From: Panaeolus papilionaceus
Taxonomy: Eukaryota; Basidiomycota; Agaricomycetes; Agaricales
NCBI GenBank assembly: GCA_015501605.1
Contig: JADNRZ010000022.1
Span: forward strand, 620,001-684,000
Direction of reading: 5' to 3'
Length of the DNA stretch: 64,000 nucleotides
The stretch's first letter is position 1, and every line of letters starts with the position of its first letter. A program made the position numbers and the translations under genes. The notes beneath the pieces are model-generated. The model was given only the letters and a program-made list of their open reading frames with translations. It searched no databases and was not told the DNA's origin. Below, piece after piece: positions 11,320 to 21,495 of the stretch.

Positions 11320-12405
11320 ACCGGCTGAGTAGGTTGCTTCGCGGGTTCAAAGACAGACGAGACAATCTTATATGTCGACAGGGACCATACTTGTGTGGAT
11401 ACGCCACGCAATATGAACCCCCGAAAGTCGGTCACTGTCAGTGATCGCATGCTTGGGCCCATCACATGTTCAGTGTTGACTCCGATTCATCCATTTCGAT
11501 GAAACAATGTCTGAAACAGGGTTCTAGGCAAAAAGTATTAGGGTGAGTCTGCAATCCCTGAGGCGGCGGTGGGGCCAGAGGATAGCGGGAACAGAAGATG
11601 ACGAATACTGAGTCAAGTGACAATCCGTCGCGTCGAGTAAGGAGTGAGACAAAGTATGATGATATGATAGAAGGATGTGGATGAGCCGCTATGACTCCTG
11701 AGTGTTCATGGAAAGGATGAAAAACAACCTATTATCACGGTCAGACCTTGGGAACATACCTGGGGTGATGGTAACAGATAATCAAACAGGCATATACACC
11801 AGTATTTACTCAGCGTTTACTCAGAATTTATCTTAATACTCCTGAGATTTAATATATGTACCAGGGGTGATCTATTTGATTCTCTTCCCTTGCTAATGCC
11901 TCAACCATATTCCAGTAATTTATCAGTATCGCTGGAACTAAGTCTGCGAAGTGATGACATTGATTGACTGGCAAGTTTTGAGAGTCCGTGCATTACAATG
12001 GAGTTGAGATAAGCCGATATGCAAAAATTCAAGCCTTGGACCCGCTAGTCAGTGGCTGCCCACACACCTTACCGGTTCCTGCCTTTTCTCAGTGTCCTAG
12101 TATGAAAATACGGTAATAATGTCTCAAAGAAACATCAACCTACAACGTAAGTGCCGCAAATACCCACAGGTCCGACACGGCTTAAGTCTAGCACTACATT
12201 AACGGTGATGATTAACCTACAGGTTTCGATCAGAGAAATTTTAAAAAGCAAGCAAGCCACAAATGCATTTATAAGAACCAGAAAACATATTCAGCTTAGG
12301 ACCCGTTGACTGACCAGAAAATTTTAATTCAGGATTAAAGTCATCGAGCCAGTCAACAGAACCTCTGCTGAAGAGAGCAGAAAGCAAACCCAAGCGAATA
12401 TGACA
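11320..12405. other. Intergenic region without recognisable gene
   Basis: About 1.1 kb between the trypsin-like gene's start and the Dicer gene's stop. No ORF above 60 codons with coding character, no repeat and no RNA gene was recognised. The part next to 11319 is the promoter of the trypsin-like gene. Confidence 0.5.
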
Positions 12406-15400
12406 TCATACCACCATCATATCGGCATCCGACCTACCAATGTCATCGATCGACGGTGCGGCTTCTTCCTCTTTCTTCGTCACCAACAACACCGATTCGA
12501 CCTCTTTCTCCCCCTCAGAAGACGAAGCATAACCAAGCTCAGACCCATCTCCATCTTCTTCCGTGACAGGGTCAGATACGGTACTGAGAGCAAGGGCGTC
12601 GGCTGCATCGTTGATTTGCGAACAAACGCAGACCTTCTTCAGAGACTTGTCCGAATTCTCGTTCTGGAGAATAGCCAAAGCCTTCTCAGCTGCCATAAAT
12701 TTGGCCACTTGAAGGCTCGTCGAAGCGACTGGTCCGACAACGACAGTGTCATGCAGGAGGATGGAGATATCATCCTTTCCAAATGCTTGATTCTTGACCT
12801 TTTTACTGGTGATTTGCGACGTATCAGTGCTGTCCAAGAATAGATAAATATTAAAGTGCCAACTTACTTGAGCCTCACATTTGCCTGGCACCCATTCGCT
12901 GCCACCCACTTCGTCAGCTCGCTCATAGGGTCGAGTGCTAAATCTGGAGAAACATAATCGAGTATTTCTTCCATTGCGACGCGCATCACTTGGGCCGTTT
13001 TCTCGTAGTCATATCCAGTGTCAACGAACACCGCACCCATGACACTTTCAAACACATCGCTGATCGCTTTCGGCGGATCATAGCGCCACCCATTGCGCAA
13101 GACATCTTGAGCAGAGAGTGATTCGAGGATAGGAATGTATTGTTCAATGGCGAAATTGAGATCGACACTGTTGATGAGGAGTAGATTGTGTAGCTTTAGT
13201 TTTCGAACGACGACAAGAGCAAGTGTGGGTGAGCAGATAGCTCGTGACTTGGCATGGCTAAGCTGATGCGACGTCGCTAAAGGAAACTTCTGGAAGAGAT
13301 AGTCGGTGACGACAAGGTCCAGAATAGCTATTTAAAATGTCTTGGTTAGAAGGTTTTTATGCTTCTCGACAAAAGAAACAACTTACCATCTCCGAGAAAT
13401 TCAAGGCGTTGGTACGAAGATCCATCAGTGGCAAACGAAGGATGAGACAATGCCTCACGCAAAACGTCGGTATTCTTGAATCTATACCCCAGGTTGTTCT
13501 CCAGTCCTTGGAACATCAATGGCAGCTCATCCCCTTCATAGACCGCCTTCGTCTCCGTGCTCCTCATGAACCATGGCACAGGTGCGCCCACTTCCAACCC
13601 CAACACAGAGGCCGTTCTCATCGCGATGTCTACCCCTCCAAGAAGATACGAAGCACCCAGAAGCGCCTCCATGCAATCCTGCAAACTTCTCCTAGGTACT
13701 GCCCTCCTCGCTTCTTTCCGAAGCCTCCTGTCCTGTTCATTGTACGGCTTCGCGTCCACTGGCAGGCCATACCGCCACTTTGGTTGATGGGGTGTCTCGG
13801 TATTGATATACCTTTCAAGGCCCACATCATGTGCTCGTTGGAAGAGACAGCGATTGGCGACGCAGCGCTGGCGAAGCCTTGTAAGCTGGCCTTCGTGTCG
13901 ATTAGGGTAATGCATAAAGAGGTGTATAGTTGTAAGAACTTGAAGTACTGCATCTCCAAGCGTCTCGAGGCGTTGGTTGTTGTATTCCCTATGTGCAGAT
14001 GGAATGGTCAAGGCCTCGAAGAGCAAAGGAGAAGGCATGGGTGGAAGAGCAAGCGCAGTATGTATACGGTGTGCTCGATAACGAACCGTAAGTCGATAGG
14101 CCAGTTCAGGAAGGAGAATGTATGCATTTCGCAGAGCAACGGGATAGGGATACCAGGTGCAGGATTTAAGGGGAAAGATGCGTCCATTCTCGACAGTGTG
14201 AACCGGAGGGGTTTTCGTAGTCGGGTCCAACGAAGTACTTGATGAATTGTTGCGAACGATTCGAATGACCTCGATAAGAGGACCATCGGCAGGAGCATCA
14301 ATTTGCTTTGTCTTTCGTGACCATTCGGCATTCCAAAAGGCTTGATATGTGGCATGCTTGTCTTCGCGCGAGCCAGGAAGGGGCGTAGATAGCGGCGAGA
14401 GATCGTGGCGTATCCTGCGCAGGAGGTACACAGACCCCATTAAATGTCGACAATGAACCAACAGGTTATCATTGTGTGCTTCATTGATCGATGACCAGTC
14501 GCTGCAACCTCTAGGGTTCTCCAAGACAACATTCATCGTTTGAAAATCCGGCTGACCCTCCTCCGTCACAGGCACAAAATAGAAGCCCACCTGAGGCGCC
14601 AGCTTCTTACCAGTATTCGCCATCCACACAGACTGTCGAGTAAATTCGTTCATGACCGTCATTTTCTCCGCCTTCCCATTGATCAACGGCAACACTCTCG
14701 GTTTCAGAGTGCGCACCCTCTGACTACCCGAGAAAATGTCGAGAGGAGGGAACGCTGTACTGCAAACCAAGCCACCAACAACCTCTTCATCGATAAGGAC
14801 AAGATGTATCCATAACTTCTGCCCAATGACCCAAGGATCGACAACCTCTACGTTCATAATAGGACCTGCATCTTTGACCGCTTTCCGAGCATCCGCGTTC
14901 GCCGCCTTCAGTCTCCCTACAGTGCCATCTTGGTCGTCATCTTCATCTACCGGCACGGCATACAGGTGTTCATCAAACACGTCTAATTCTCTCAGCCGTC
15001 GGACTGCCTTCCATGCAGCAGCTCGCTTTGCCTCCCTCTTGGTTCGTTTTGGAGGGCCTTCATAGATGAGCTCACTGCGTGGAAGGCTAAGTGCACCAGG
15101 TAGCGACAAAGTGACGGTGTAACCAACTGCATACGGGTCGAAAGATGGATCGGCGATCATCGTTGTAGATAGGGTGATATAGTTATAGGTGTAGACTGGG
15201 ACGTGAACTGCGGTGTATTGATCACGGGGGATGAGCGAGCAGAGATTGTTGAGCAAGCTCAGGCAGTTATCGTAGGTAAGGATAGCACCAGAGGCCTCAA
15301 CATGACGTTCACGATCAGCCAGGTCTGCAGGGTGAGTGTCGTCCATATCTTCTTCGTCCGATCCCGCGTCGGCATCCTCAGAACGTATTCCTTCCTCAAT

Positions 15401-17194
15401 CTGCAAATGGCGGGTTTGATACGCTATTTTGAGGACCGGCTCTTTATCGCGAAGGGACTCGTATCTAGCGATCTGCGCTACGTCCCCTTCTGCGACCAGG
15501 ACGACGAATGTAGACGACCGCTTGCGCGCTCTTCCGCGTGATTGGACGTAGGCTACGTTGTGCGGTAAACCATCAAACCGGATGACCAAATCGCACTCTT
15601 TGAAATCCAGGCCTTCTTCCGCAACTGAAGTCGCGATCACTAAAGTAAACAAACAGAACGAAGTTGAGCTTTGTTATATAACATCAGTAAAACGTGGCAC
15701 TTACGCGTATTTATCTTGCCATCACGAAATTCTTGGACCACATCACGAGTCGAGACATCGTTCTGCCTCGACAACCCATCGGCACCCACTCCAATCCCGA
15801 CTAGATGACCACATCTAATTTTTCCGCGAATGCGAGGTGTCAAGTCCAGCATCCTAGCCAGCGTGGATGCAGTTTGACGTTGTTCCACAAAAACAATACA
15901 CTGGAACGTAGGCGTATGGTATTCCAGCAACAGATCGACAAGGGTCTGAACTTTGGGTGTGCTCCAGTTCATAAGATCCTGTTCCAGGGAAAGTGAAGGG
16001 TCATCAGGAAAGAAAACAGATTGGTAGTCGACAAGAATGTCAATGACGAGGAAAAGTTCCTCTGGAAGGCTAGATTTCGCCGTTGAGATTGGTTGGCCTT
16101 GTCCGTCTTGTGTGTCTGTATTCATGGCATCATGGTCTGCTTCCATAGCTCGAAGGACGCGATGTCGGTTCTCTTGAACGAAGGTAGACACATGGTATTG
16201 GATCTCCTGGAAGAGGAACATGCTCGCAGGAATCAGGCCAAGATTATAAAGCGTCCCTTGGTATCGATTATGGATCATCATCCAGGGTATAGCGAGTTTG
16301 TCCCAGGTTTGGATATCAATGACTGCCAGAGCTTGATATATGGTTGGGTATGGGTAATCATAGCTTTCGGGAGGATAGGGGTATAGCTTGATGATCTGTT
16401 GGATATGTATGTTAGGGGTATTGTACGCAATTTGGTAAATGCACAATACCTCTGTGGGGGTTGCCGAATGCTCCTCCATCTCTTGCACATGTTCGCGTAC
16501 TCCGATAATCTTCGCATCTAAATTCTGTTCGAGTTCCTCCATCGACCTCTGAGGGTCCTTTACGTCCCAAGTCGGCGACGCCGTCATCCCAAACACCTTT
16601 GGCACATCAGAGCCTGGTTTCGAGTGGAAATACTCACGCATAATAACATTGTAGGGATGATTCTTGCGAGCATGGTGACACTCGTCAAAAATCAACAAAG
16701 AAACTTTGTTGAGACCCCAGAGGGAGTGTGTCAAAAGGTTGAGGAAGATTTGGGCTTGAGTGGGATATCAGGCGCAGCCATCGCTCGGGCGCTAATTGGG
16801 CATACCAGTCATGACCAGCACACCTGATCCATCCATTCTCTTCTTCCAACCCTTCCTATCTGTGAGATCCGTCTCCAATGCACCGTATAGCATTGTAACC
16901 TTGAATTCGGATGGCAATCTTTGTTGTAGGTATGTTGCTTGTTGCTTGACAAGGGTAACCTTCGGCACAAGGAATATGATGACCTTGCCTTTGTGCGCCT
17001 CCTGGCTCGCAATCCATTTAATCAGAAGTAGACTAATAAGCGTCTTCCCAGAACCAGTGTTCATAGCTGCGATTATATTCTCTGCAGCTCATGTAAGACT
17101 AGTTATCACGATTTCGACGCGTCGAACCCGCACCTTTCCGAGCTCGCAAGAAGATTTCCTCTTGGTACTTGCGGGGTATATCCGTTTGTGTCAT
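12406..17194 (-). CDS. dcl: Dicer-like ribonuclease
   Basis: Dicer cuts double-stranded RNA into small interfering RNAs. Start at 17194: MTQTDIPRKYQEEIFLRARK, then an intron. The order is: helicase ATP site NTGSGKTLISLLLIKW (about 17055), DECHHARKN box (about 16690), helicase C-terminal domain with VIATSVAEEGLDFKECDLVI and YVQSRGRARKRSS (15640-15520), a Dicer-dimerisation domain (about 15280-15000, ending RTKREAKRAAAWKAVRRLRE), and a long linker with no clear PAZ. Then come RNase IIIa (NNQRLETLGDAVLQV, about 13980), RNase IIIb (YQRLEFLGDG, intron, AILDLVVTDYLFQKF, and DVFESVMGAVFVDTGYDYEK, about 13420-13000) and a short dsRBD-like tail. The gene ends in an acidic Glu/Ser stretch and DADMMVV-stop. 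Both RNase III domains keep the catalytic E and D positions that I can see. Roughly 1,450 residues, normal for fungal Dicers. Argonaute lies about 4.3 kb upstream on the same strand. Confidence 0.93.
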
Positions 17195-17610
17195 GGTTGT
17201 TGGTAGAAAACGAAGTGATGATAACACGTTTACAATGAGTTATTTGTAGGACACAAACAAGCTGTCCTCCTCGTGAAGGTGATGATCAGTAACAATGGTT
17301 TGAAGAGTTGAACATGGTCGAGTCTGAGAAACTGGCAGTCATGGGTACCGAGAGAACCAAGTGATCCGATTGGCTGGACGTGCTAAATGCCCGTTGTCCA
17401 TATCTGATTGCGGACTGCGGCTGCGATTTGAGTAGCATAGCTTTCGAGCTGCTAATCAGCAAAAATGTTCCTCATAATACTCGTCCGCAGACATTTACAC
17501 AGTTTAAAGTCGAAGAATTCAAGACGTTGAACATCGACAAGGTTGTGATCCATCATCTGACGATCCGTGGCTCCTACTTCAATCGACCTGATCACTTGCT
17601 TCTAACCATC
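17195..17610. promoter_or_regulatory. Divergent promoter region, Dicer / phosducin-like gene
   Basis: The 416 bp between the Dicer start (minus) and the phosducin-like start (plus) hold no gene, so the two genes are head-to-head and must share this upstream region. A CCGATTGG inverted CCAAT box is visible at about 17367-17374. No TATA box was recognised. Co-regulation is an inference from arrangement only. Confidence 0.45.
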
Positions 17611-18596
17611 ATGGCTGTAAATCCAAATGAGGACACAGAATTGTGAGTTGTTATCCATTTTCGTGGTTTAACCTGCACTGACAGATAATAATTAGCAATG
17701 ATGCACTGAGGAAGTACGGTATCATACCACCAAAAGAAGAGGCACCGCCTTCACCTTCACCACCCCCATCTCCTACCCTTGATGATGTCTTGGCCGAGTT
17801 CACACCCAAAGAACTGGAAGAACTAGGAGAAGACGCACACGACGACGAAACTGAGCGTCTGGTTTTGGAGTATAGACAACAAAGACTGGAGCATGATCGG
17901 AAGGAGCAAAAGAGGGCGAGATTTGGACGTGTATATCCCATTGGTCGGGAAGACTACACAAGGGAGATCACAGAAGCAAGTAAGATCGACGAAGAGGACG
18001 ATGACAACGAGAGGGGAACAGGAGTCGTCGCCTTCCTATACAAAGACGGGTACGCTTTCTATCCACCCACACCTTCACCCATGAACTAACATTCAACGGG
18101 GACATAGTATTCCCAGAAGTGATATCACCTTCAAACACATCCGCAACCTCGCCGAGCGATACTCACGAACTAAATTCGTCTCGATAGTCGGCGACAAATG
18201 CATCGCCAACCTCCCCGACTCTCGAATACCCATGATCATCGTCTATCGCAAAGGTGAAATCCGACATCAGATCGTAGCTTGGGGCGCCGACCGGGAAAGG
18301 AAGCAAGAAGGTGAGACAAAAACAAGGAGTGCGTTTGTGGGTCCAGTAAATAACATGACCAACCTCTAGAACTCGAGGCGATACTGCTCGTCACAGGCGC
18401 TCTTGACCTCCCAGAACAGCTAGGACCAAGTGACCAACCCGGAAGCTCAAAACGGGACGAAGACAGCGACGACGACTACAAATTTGACGAGCCTTCATCG
18501 CGAATGCGCTCTGCTGCCACTTCCACCAACGCCCGTGCCCCCCAAAACATTCGCTCAAAAAATGACTCTGATTCTGATTTTGAATTCGATATGTAA
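17611..18596 (+). CDS. PLP2: Phosducin-like protein (PLP2/PDCL3 type)
   Basis: Cytosolic thioredoxin-fold co-chaperone of the CCT/TRiC chaperonin, needed in yeast for folding actin, tubulin and related clients. The protein starts at 17611 with MAVNPNEDTEF, then NDALRKYGIIPPKEEAPP, close to the conserved N-terminus of the PDCL3 group. A helical acidic region follows (LDDVLAEFTPKELEELGEDA, EQKRARFGRVYPIGREDYTR). The thioredoxin-like domain reads VVAFLYKDG, RSDITFKHIRNLAERYSRTK, FVSIVGDKCIANLPDSRIPM and IIVYRKGEIRHQIVAWGADR. The tail is acidic and ends DSDSDFEFDM. Four exons, with introns at about 17645-17696, 18050-18107 and 18312-18368. It is transcribed away from Dicer from a short shared upstream region. 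Confidence 0.9.
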
Positions 18597-18821
18597 ACGC
18601 ATGTCTATGGCTAATATACATATAACACTAATTATTCGATTTTCTACACAACTCGTGAATGGCTGTTATCCCAAGAAATTGCTAATTATTACAGAAAACA
18701 GAAGAAAAAGAGTGTCCCAAGATGTGTAAGTAAAACATACGCACTAACTATGCTAGAAAGATACAAATTCCCTCTCATCGCTCTGAGAAGAAGCTCTCGA
18801 GAAACATACCAGCCCAACGCA

Positions 18822-20804
18822 TCAATCAACATAAGGCCACGTATAATCCGTCTGATAATCCAGCCCCTCCTTCACAGAGATAGGTCCTGTCTTCAAGGGA
18901 ATATGCTGAGGCGCATCCACCCACGGGTACGAGATATCCAAATTCAGATCCTTGCCCACCACCTTGCCCACCGACTCTGCGTGTTTCGCAATATCTGCTT
19001 CAATATCCACCTCGATGAGCTCGAGCCCCGGTTCTGCCGTGTTTGAGTCAATGAGTCCATCAAGTGTGATCTTGATGTACTCGAGAGAAGCAACGGCAGG
19101 AGCAGGCTTGACAATGTCAGTTGTCGCGTCGGTGTTAGCAAGGGAAGGGGTATCCGTGCTCGCAGAAGGGTGTCCAGCGCCACGAATGCGGTTGTTGCAG
19201 AAATCGATCAGCAGGTCATGATACATATGGGCGTCACTATGTTGGAGGTGGCTGAATAATGTGAATGATTTAAGATTAGGTAGTAGAGGTTGCTCCAACG
19301 GAACCGCCGTGTCGAGGGTTTTAGACCTAAACTCCTGATTAAGTAGCGGGTAGAGATTGTAGTCGAAATTACACCACTCGGGGCGTGTGTTTTCCGTAAA
19401 GGATGAGCGGTGGAAGCTGCTCAGACGATGGTCGAGGATTAGCGTAGTCACAGTTGGTGTCGCTTCCAATATAGCCTGGAAATCGGCCCCGATGATGCGT
19501 GCAGAGTTAAGAGTCAGGATCTCGAGGGAGCGGCAGCTAGAAAGGAATGTCAACAGGGGAGAGTGCGCTGGCCGTGGTACATGATCCAACTCCCTATTGA
19601 TCGTCTGATATCGGGTACCATAACAAGGCGGGAAGAACAAAAAGTGGGTCAACGCAGGGGCGTCCAGCTGCCCACATATACTCTCCTGTCCATCCTGCTC
19701 TCCATCGATACTGAGGGTCTTGAGATGTGGCAGTGTGATCTTATCAGCGCAAATGGGCTCCGATTCCTCAGGATCAGTCAGCTGAAGGTCAAAGTTATCT
19801 ACGATCAGTGCGCACTCTTCAAGGAGAGTGCATTGCCTGAGGATATTGAGGAGGATGTACCGATTGCTCCCCATATGAAGCGAAAGGCGGGTCAGCGATA
19901 ATGGCCAGCGGAAGAGGGAGCTGGCATCCGTCAAATGAGGTGGGGCACTGTATGTGGCAAGGTGTATCTCCCGTAACGTAGGAAGAGCAAGCCAATGCGA
20001 AAACAACGTCTGAGCAGCGTCTGCTGTTGTTGCCGACCCATAACTCGGACAATGTCGCATAGTTGTCAACACCGGGAAAACCTCCGGGCGAATGTCGATG
20101 ATGGTGTGCATCATATTGAGGATATCCTGCGAAAGACGCATCTCGAGAGAGGCGCATCGGTGGGCGTGTTGTCTGACAACCATCAGCACCTCTCTCGCAA
20201 ACGAAGGGTCAAACATGTCCCCATATACAGAGTCGTTGCAATAGAGGGAGAGGGATAACGGAAGAGCACCGGATCTGTTGAGCCACTGGTGCAACCCCGC
20301 GACACGAATGGGCCACACAAAGTCGTCCGTCAAATTATAGTATCGCGGCTCCACCTCAAACGAGATATGCAGCCTCGACCAAAGTCGTGGAGCAGCCAAC
20401 GAAACAGCTCGCCACTTGCGACACACCATGGTCAACACGAGTGGGCATTCTGTAGTCAAAGGGATGGGATTGCGATGGGCAGGAAGACAATGATAGAATA
20501 TCTCCTCTAACATGTCGTCTGGTAATCGTCGCATGGGCGAAAGAATAGGCTCGTAGGTTGCGATCCCATCTTCCAAATCCTCGCATCTTCTCTTCAGAGC
20601 ATCCAAGGTCAGACTGAGCACCTTGATCGTCTGCTTAACTTGCTGAAGGTCTTGTCGGGGCTGCACCAATGCAACTTTGAGATCGGAGATTACGTCCTCT
20701 GGAGGAAGGTCATTGTGCGCTATGTAGGGCGACAAAAGTGCGTCAAATTTGCTCCAACGTTCTCCGAAAGGGTGACCTGAAGCTACAGCAGGTCTCAGCA
20801 CCAT
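18822..20804 (-). CDS. F-box protein, intronless
   Basis: Single-exon ORF of 660 codons. After a coiled-coil N-terminus (residues about 40-90, LQQVKQTIKVLSLTLDALKR) comes an F-box-like segment at about residues 92-145 (LPDDMLEEIFYHCLPAHRNP, then CRKWRAVSLAAPRLWSRLHI). The rest is a loosely repetitive leucine-rich region of the type seen in F-box proteins (SLEMRLSQDILNMM, LPTLREIHLATYSAPPHLTD, SCRSLEILTLNSARIIGADF). F-box proteins recruit substrates to SCF ubiquitin ligases; the substrate here is unknown. Such intronless F-box genes are hugely amplified in mushroom genomes. It sits between the phosducin-like gene and Argonaute on the minus strand; I see no evidence that it belongs functionally to the silencing genes. 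Confidence 0.85.
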   Translation of the reverse strand: MVLRPAVASGHPFGERWSKFDALLSPYIAHNDLPPEDVISDLKVALVQPRQDLQQVKQTIKVLSLTLDALKRRCEDLEDGIATYEPILSPMRRLPDDMLEEIFYHCLPAHRNPIPLTTECPLVLTMVCRKWRAVSLAAPRLWSRLHISFEVEPRYYNLTDDFVWPIRVAGLHQWLNRSGALPLSLSLYCNDSVYGDMFDPSFAREVLMVVRQHAHRCASLEMRLSQDILNMMHTIIDIRPEVFPVLTTMRHCPSYGSATTADAAQTLFSHWLALPTLREIHLATYSAPPHLTDASSLFRWPLSLTRLSLHMGSNRYILLNILRQCTLLEECALIVDNFDLQLTDPEESEPICADKITLPHLKTLSIDGEQDGQESICGQLDAPALTHFLFFPPCYGTRYQTINRELDHVPRPAHSPLLTFLSSCRSLEILTLNSARIIGADFQAILEATPTVTTLILDHRLSSFHRSSFTENTRPEWCNFDYNLYPLLNQEFRSKTLDTAVPLEQPLLPNLKSFTLFSHLQHSDAHMYHDLLIDFCNNRIRGAGHPSASTDTPSLANTDATTDIVKPAPAVASLEYIKITLDGLIDSNTAEPGLELIEVDIEADIAKHAESVGKVVGKDLNLDISYPWVDAPQHIPLKTGPISVKEGLDYQTDYTWPYVD

Positions 20805-21495
20805 GGTTGTGACTGTAGTTCAAATCCCTAGACTGGTTAGCACACTAGCCTGAGAGGACTCCAAAGGGAGACACTAAATCCACTCACCCAAATTCAAGGT
20901 GGTTATGCTAAAGGCAGCTTGGAAAGAATTCAAGTGACTCAGCTGTCTCCTGTCTCCATGTAAATATGATTGTAGGCTGTGTCACGGTGCAGCTCAAAGT
21001 AATGGAGAGTCATCATCATCTCATTAAGCACTGTGCACTGTGAGAGTCGGAGTTTCGCGTAGCCCCTATTTGGCAGGTCATCAGATCGCATCGTGGTCTG
21101 AAGGCCGTGCACACAGAGTCGAGCAACTTGAATTCGCGATCATGACCTTACGGCCTTGTTCTCCCTCGTCTACCGTTTTCACTGCGCCTAGAAGTAACCA
21201 TGAGGGGTGGGCTTCTCGGAGGAAGATAGTCTCAGTCTACCATGAGGCATGGACAACATAATAAAAGCGATAAAATATACACCTGCAAATCGACTTGACA
21301 AACTAAAGGACAACAACAAATAACGAACAAAAATGACAACAACAGATGTCAAACTACTTTAAAATGAGCTGCTGCCAGCAATCAACTATCGAAAGTTTAG
21401 TTACGAGATAATAATAAACTGCGCGAAATCATGATGTAACTGCCTGGGGAACGAACCGCATAGCTGTGCAACAAAAACATGGACCAGCATAGCAA
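20805..21495. other. Intergenic, F-box promoter and Argonaute 3' flank
   Basis: About 690 bp with no supported gene. Short ORFs on the plus strand (for example 21040-21261) overlap the F-box 5' flank and have no recognisable product. The part near 21300-21450 is A-rich, as expected for a 3' untranslated/terminator region of Argonaute. Confidence 0.45.

Noticed and set aside
13337..14242. Long plus-strand open frame of about 300 codons
   Set aside because: It is the antisense of the Dicer RNase III exons; composition is Arg/His/Cys rich and without motifs.
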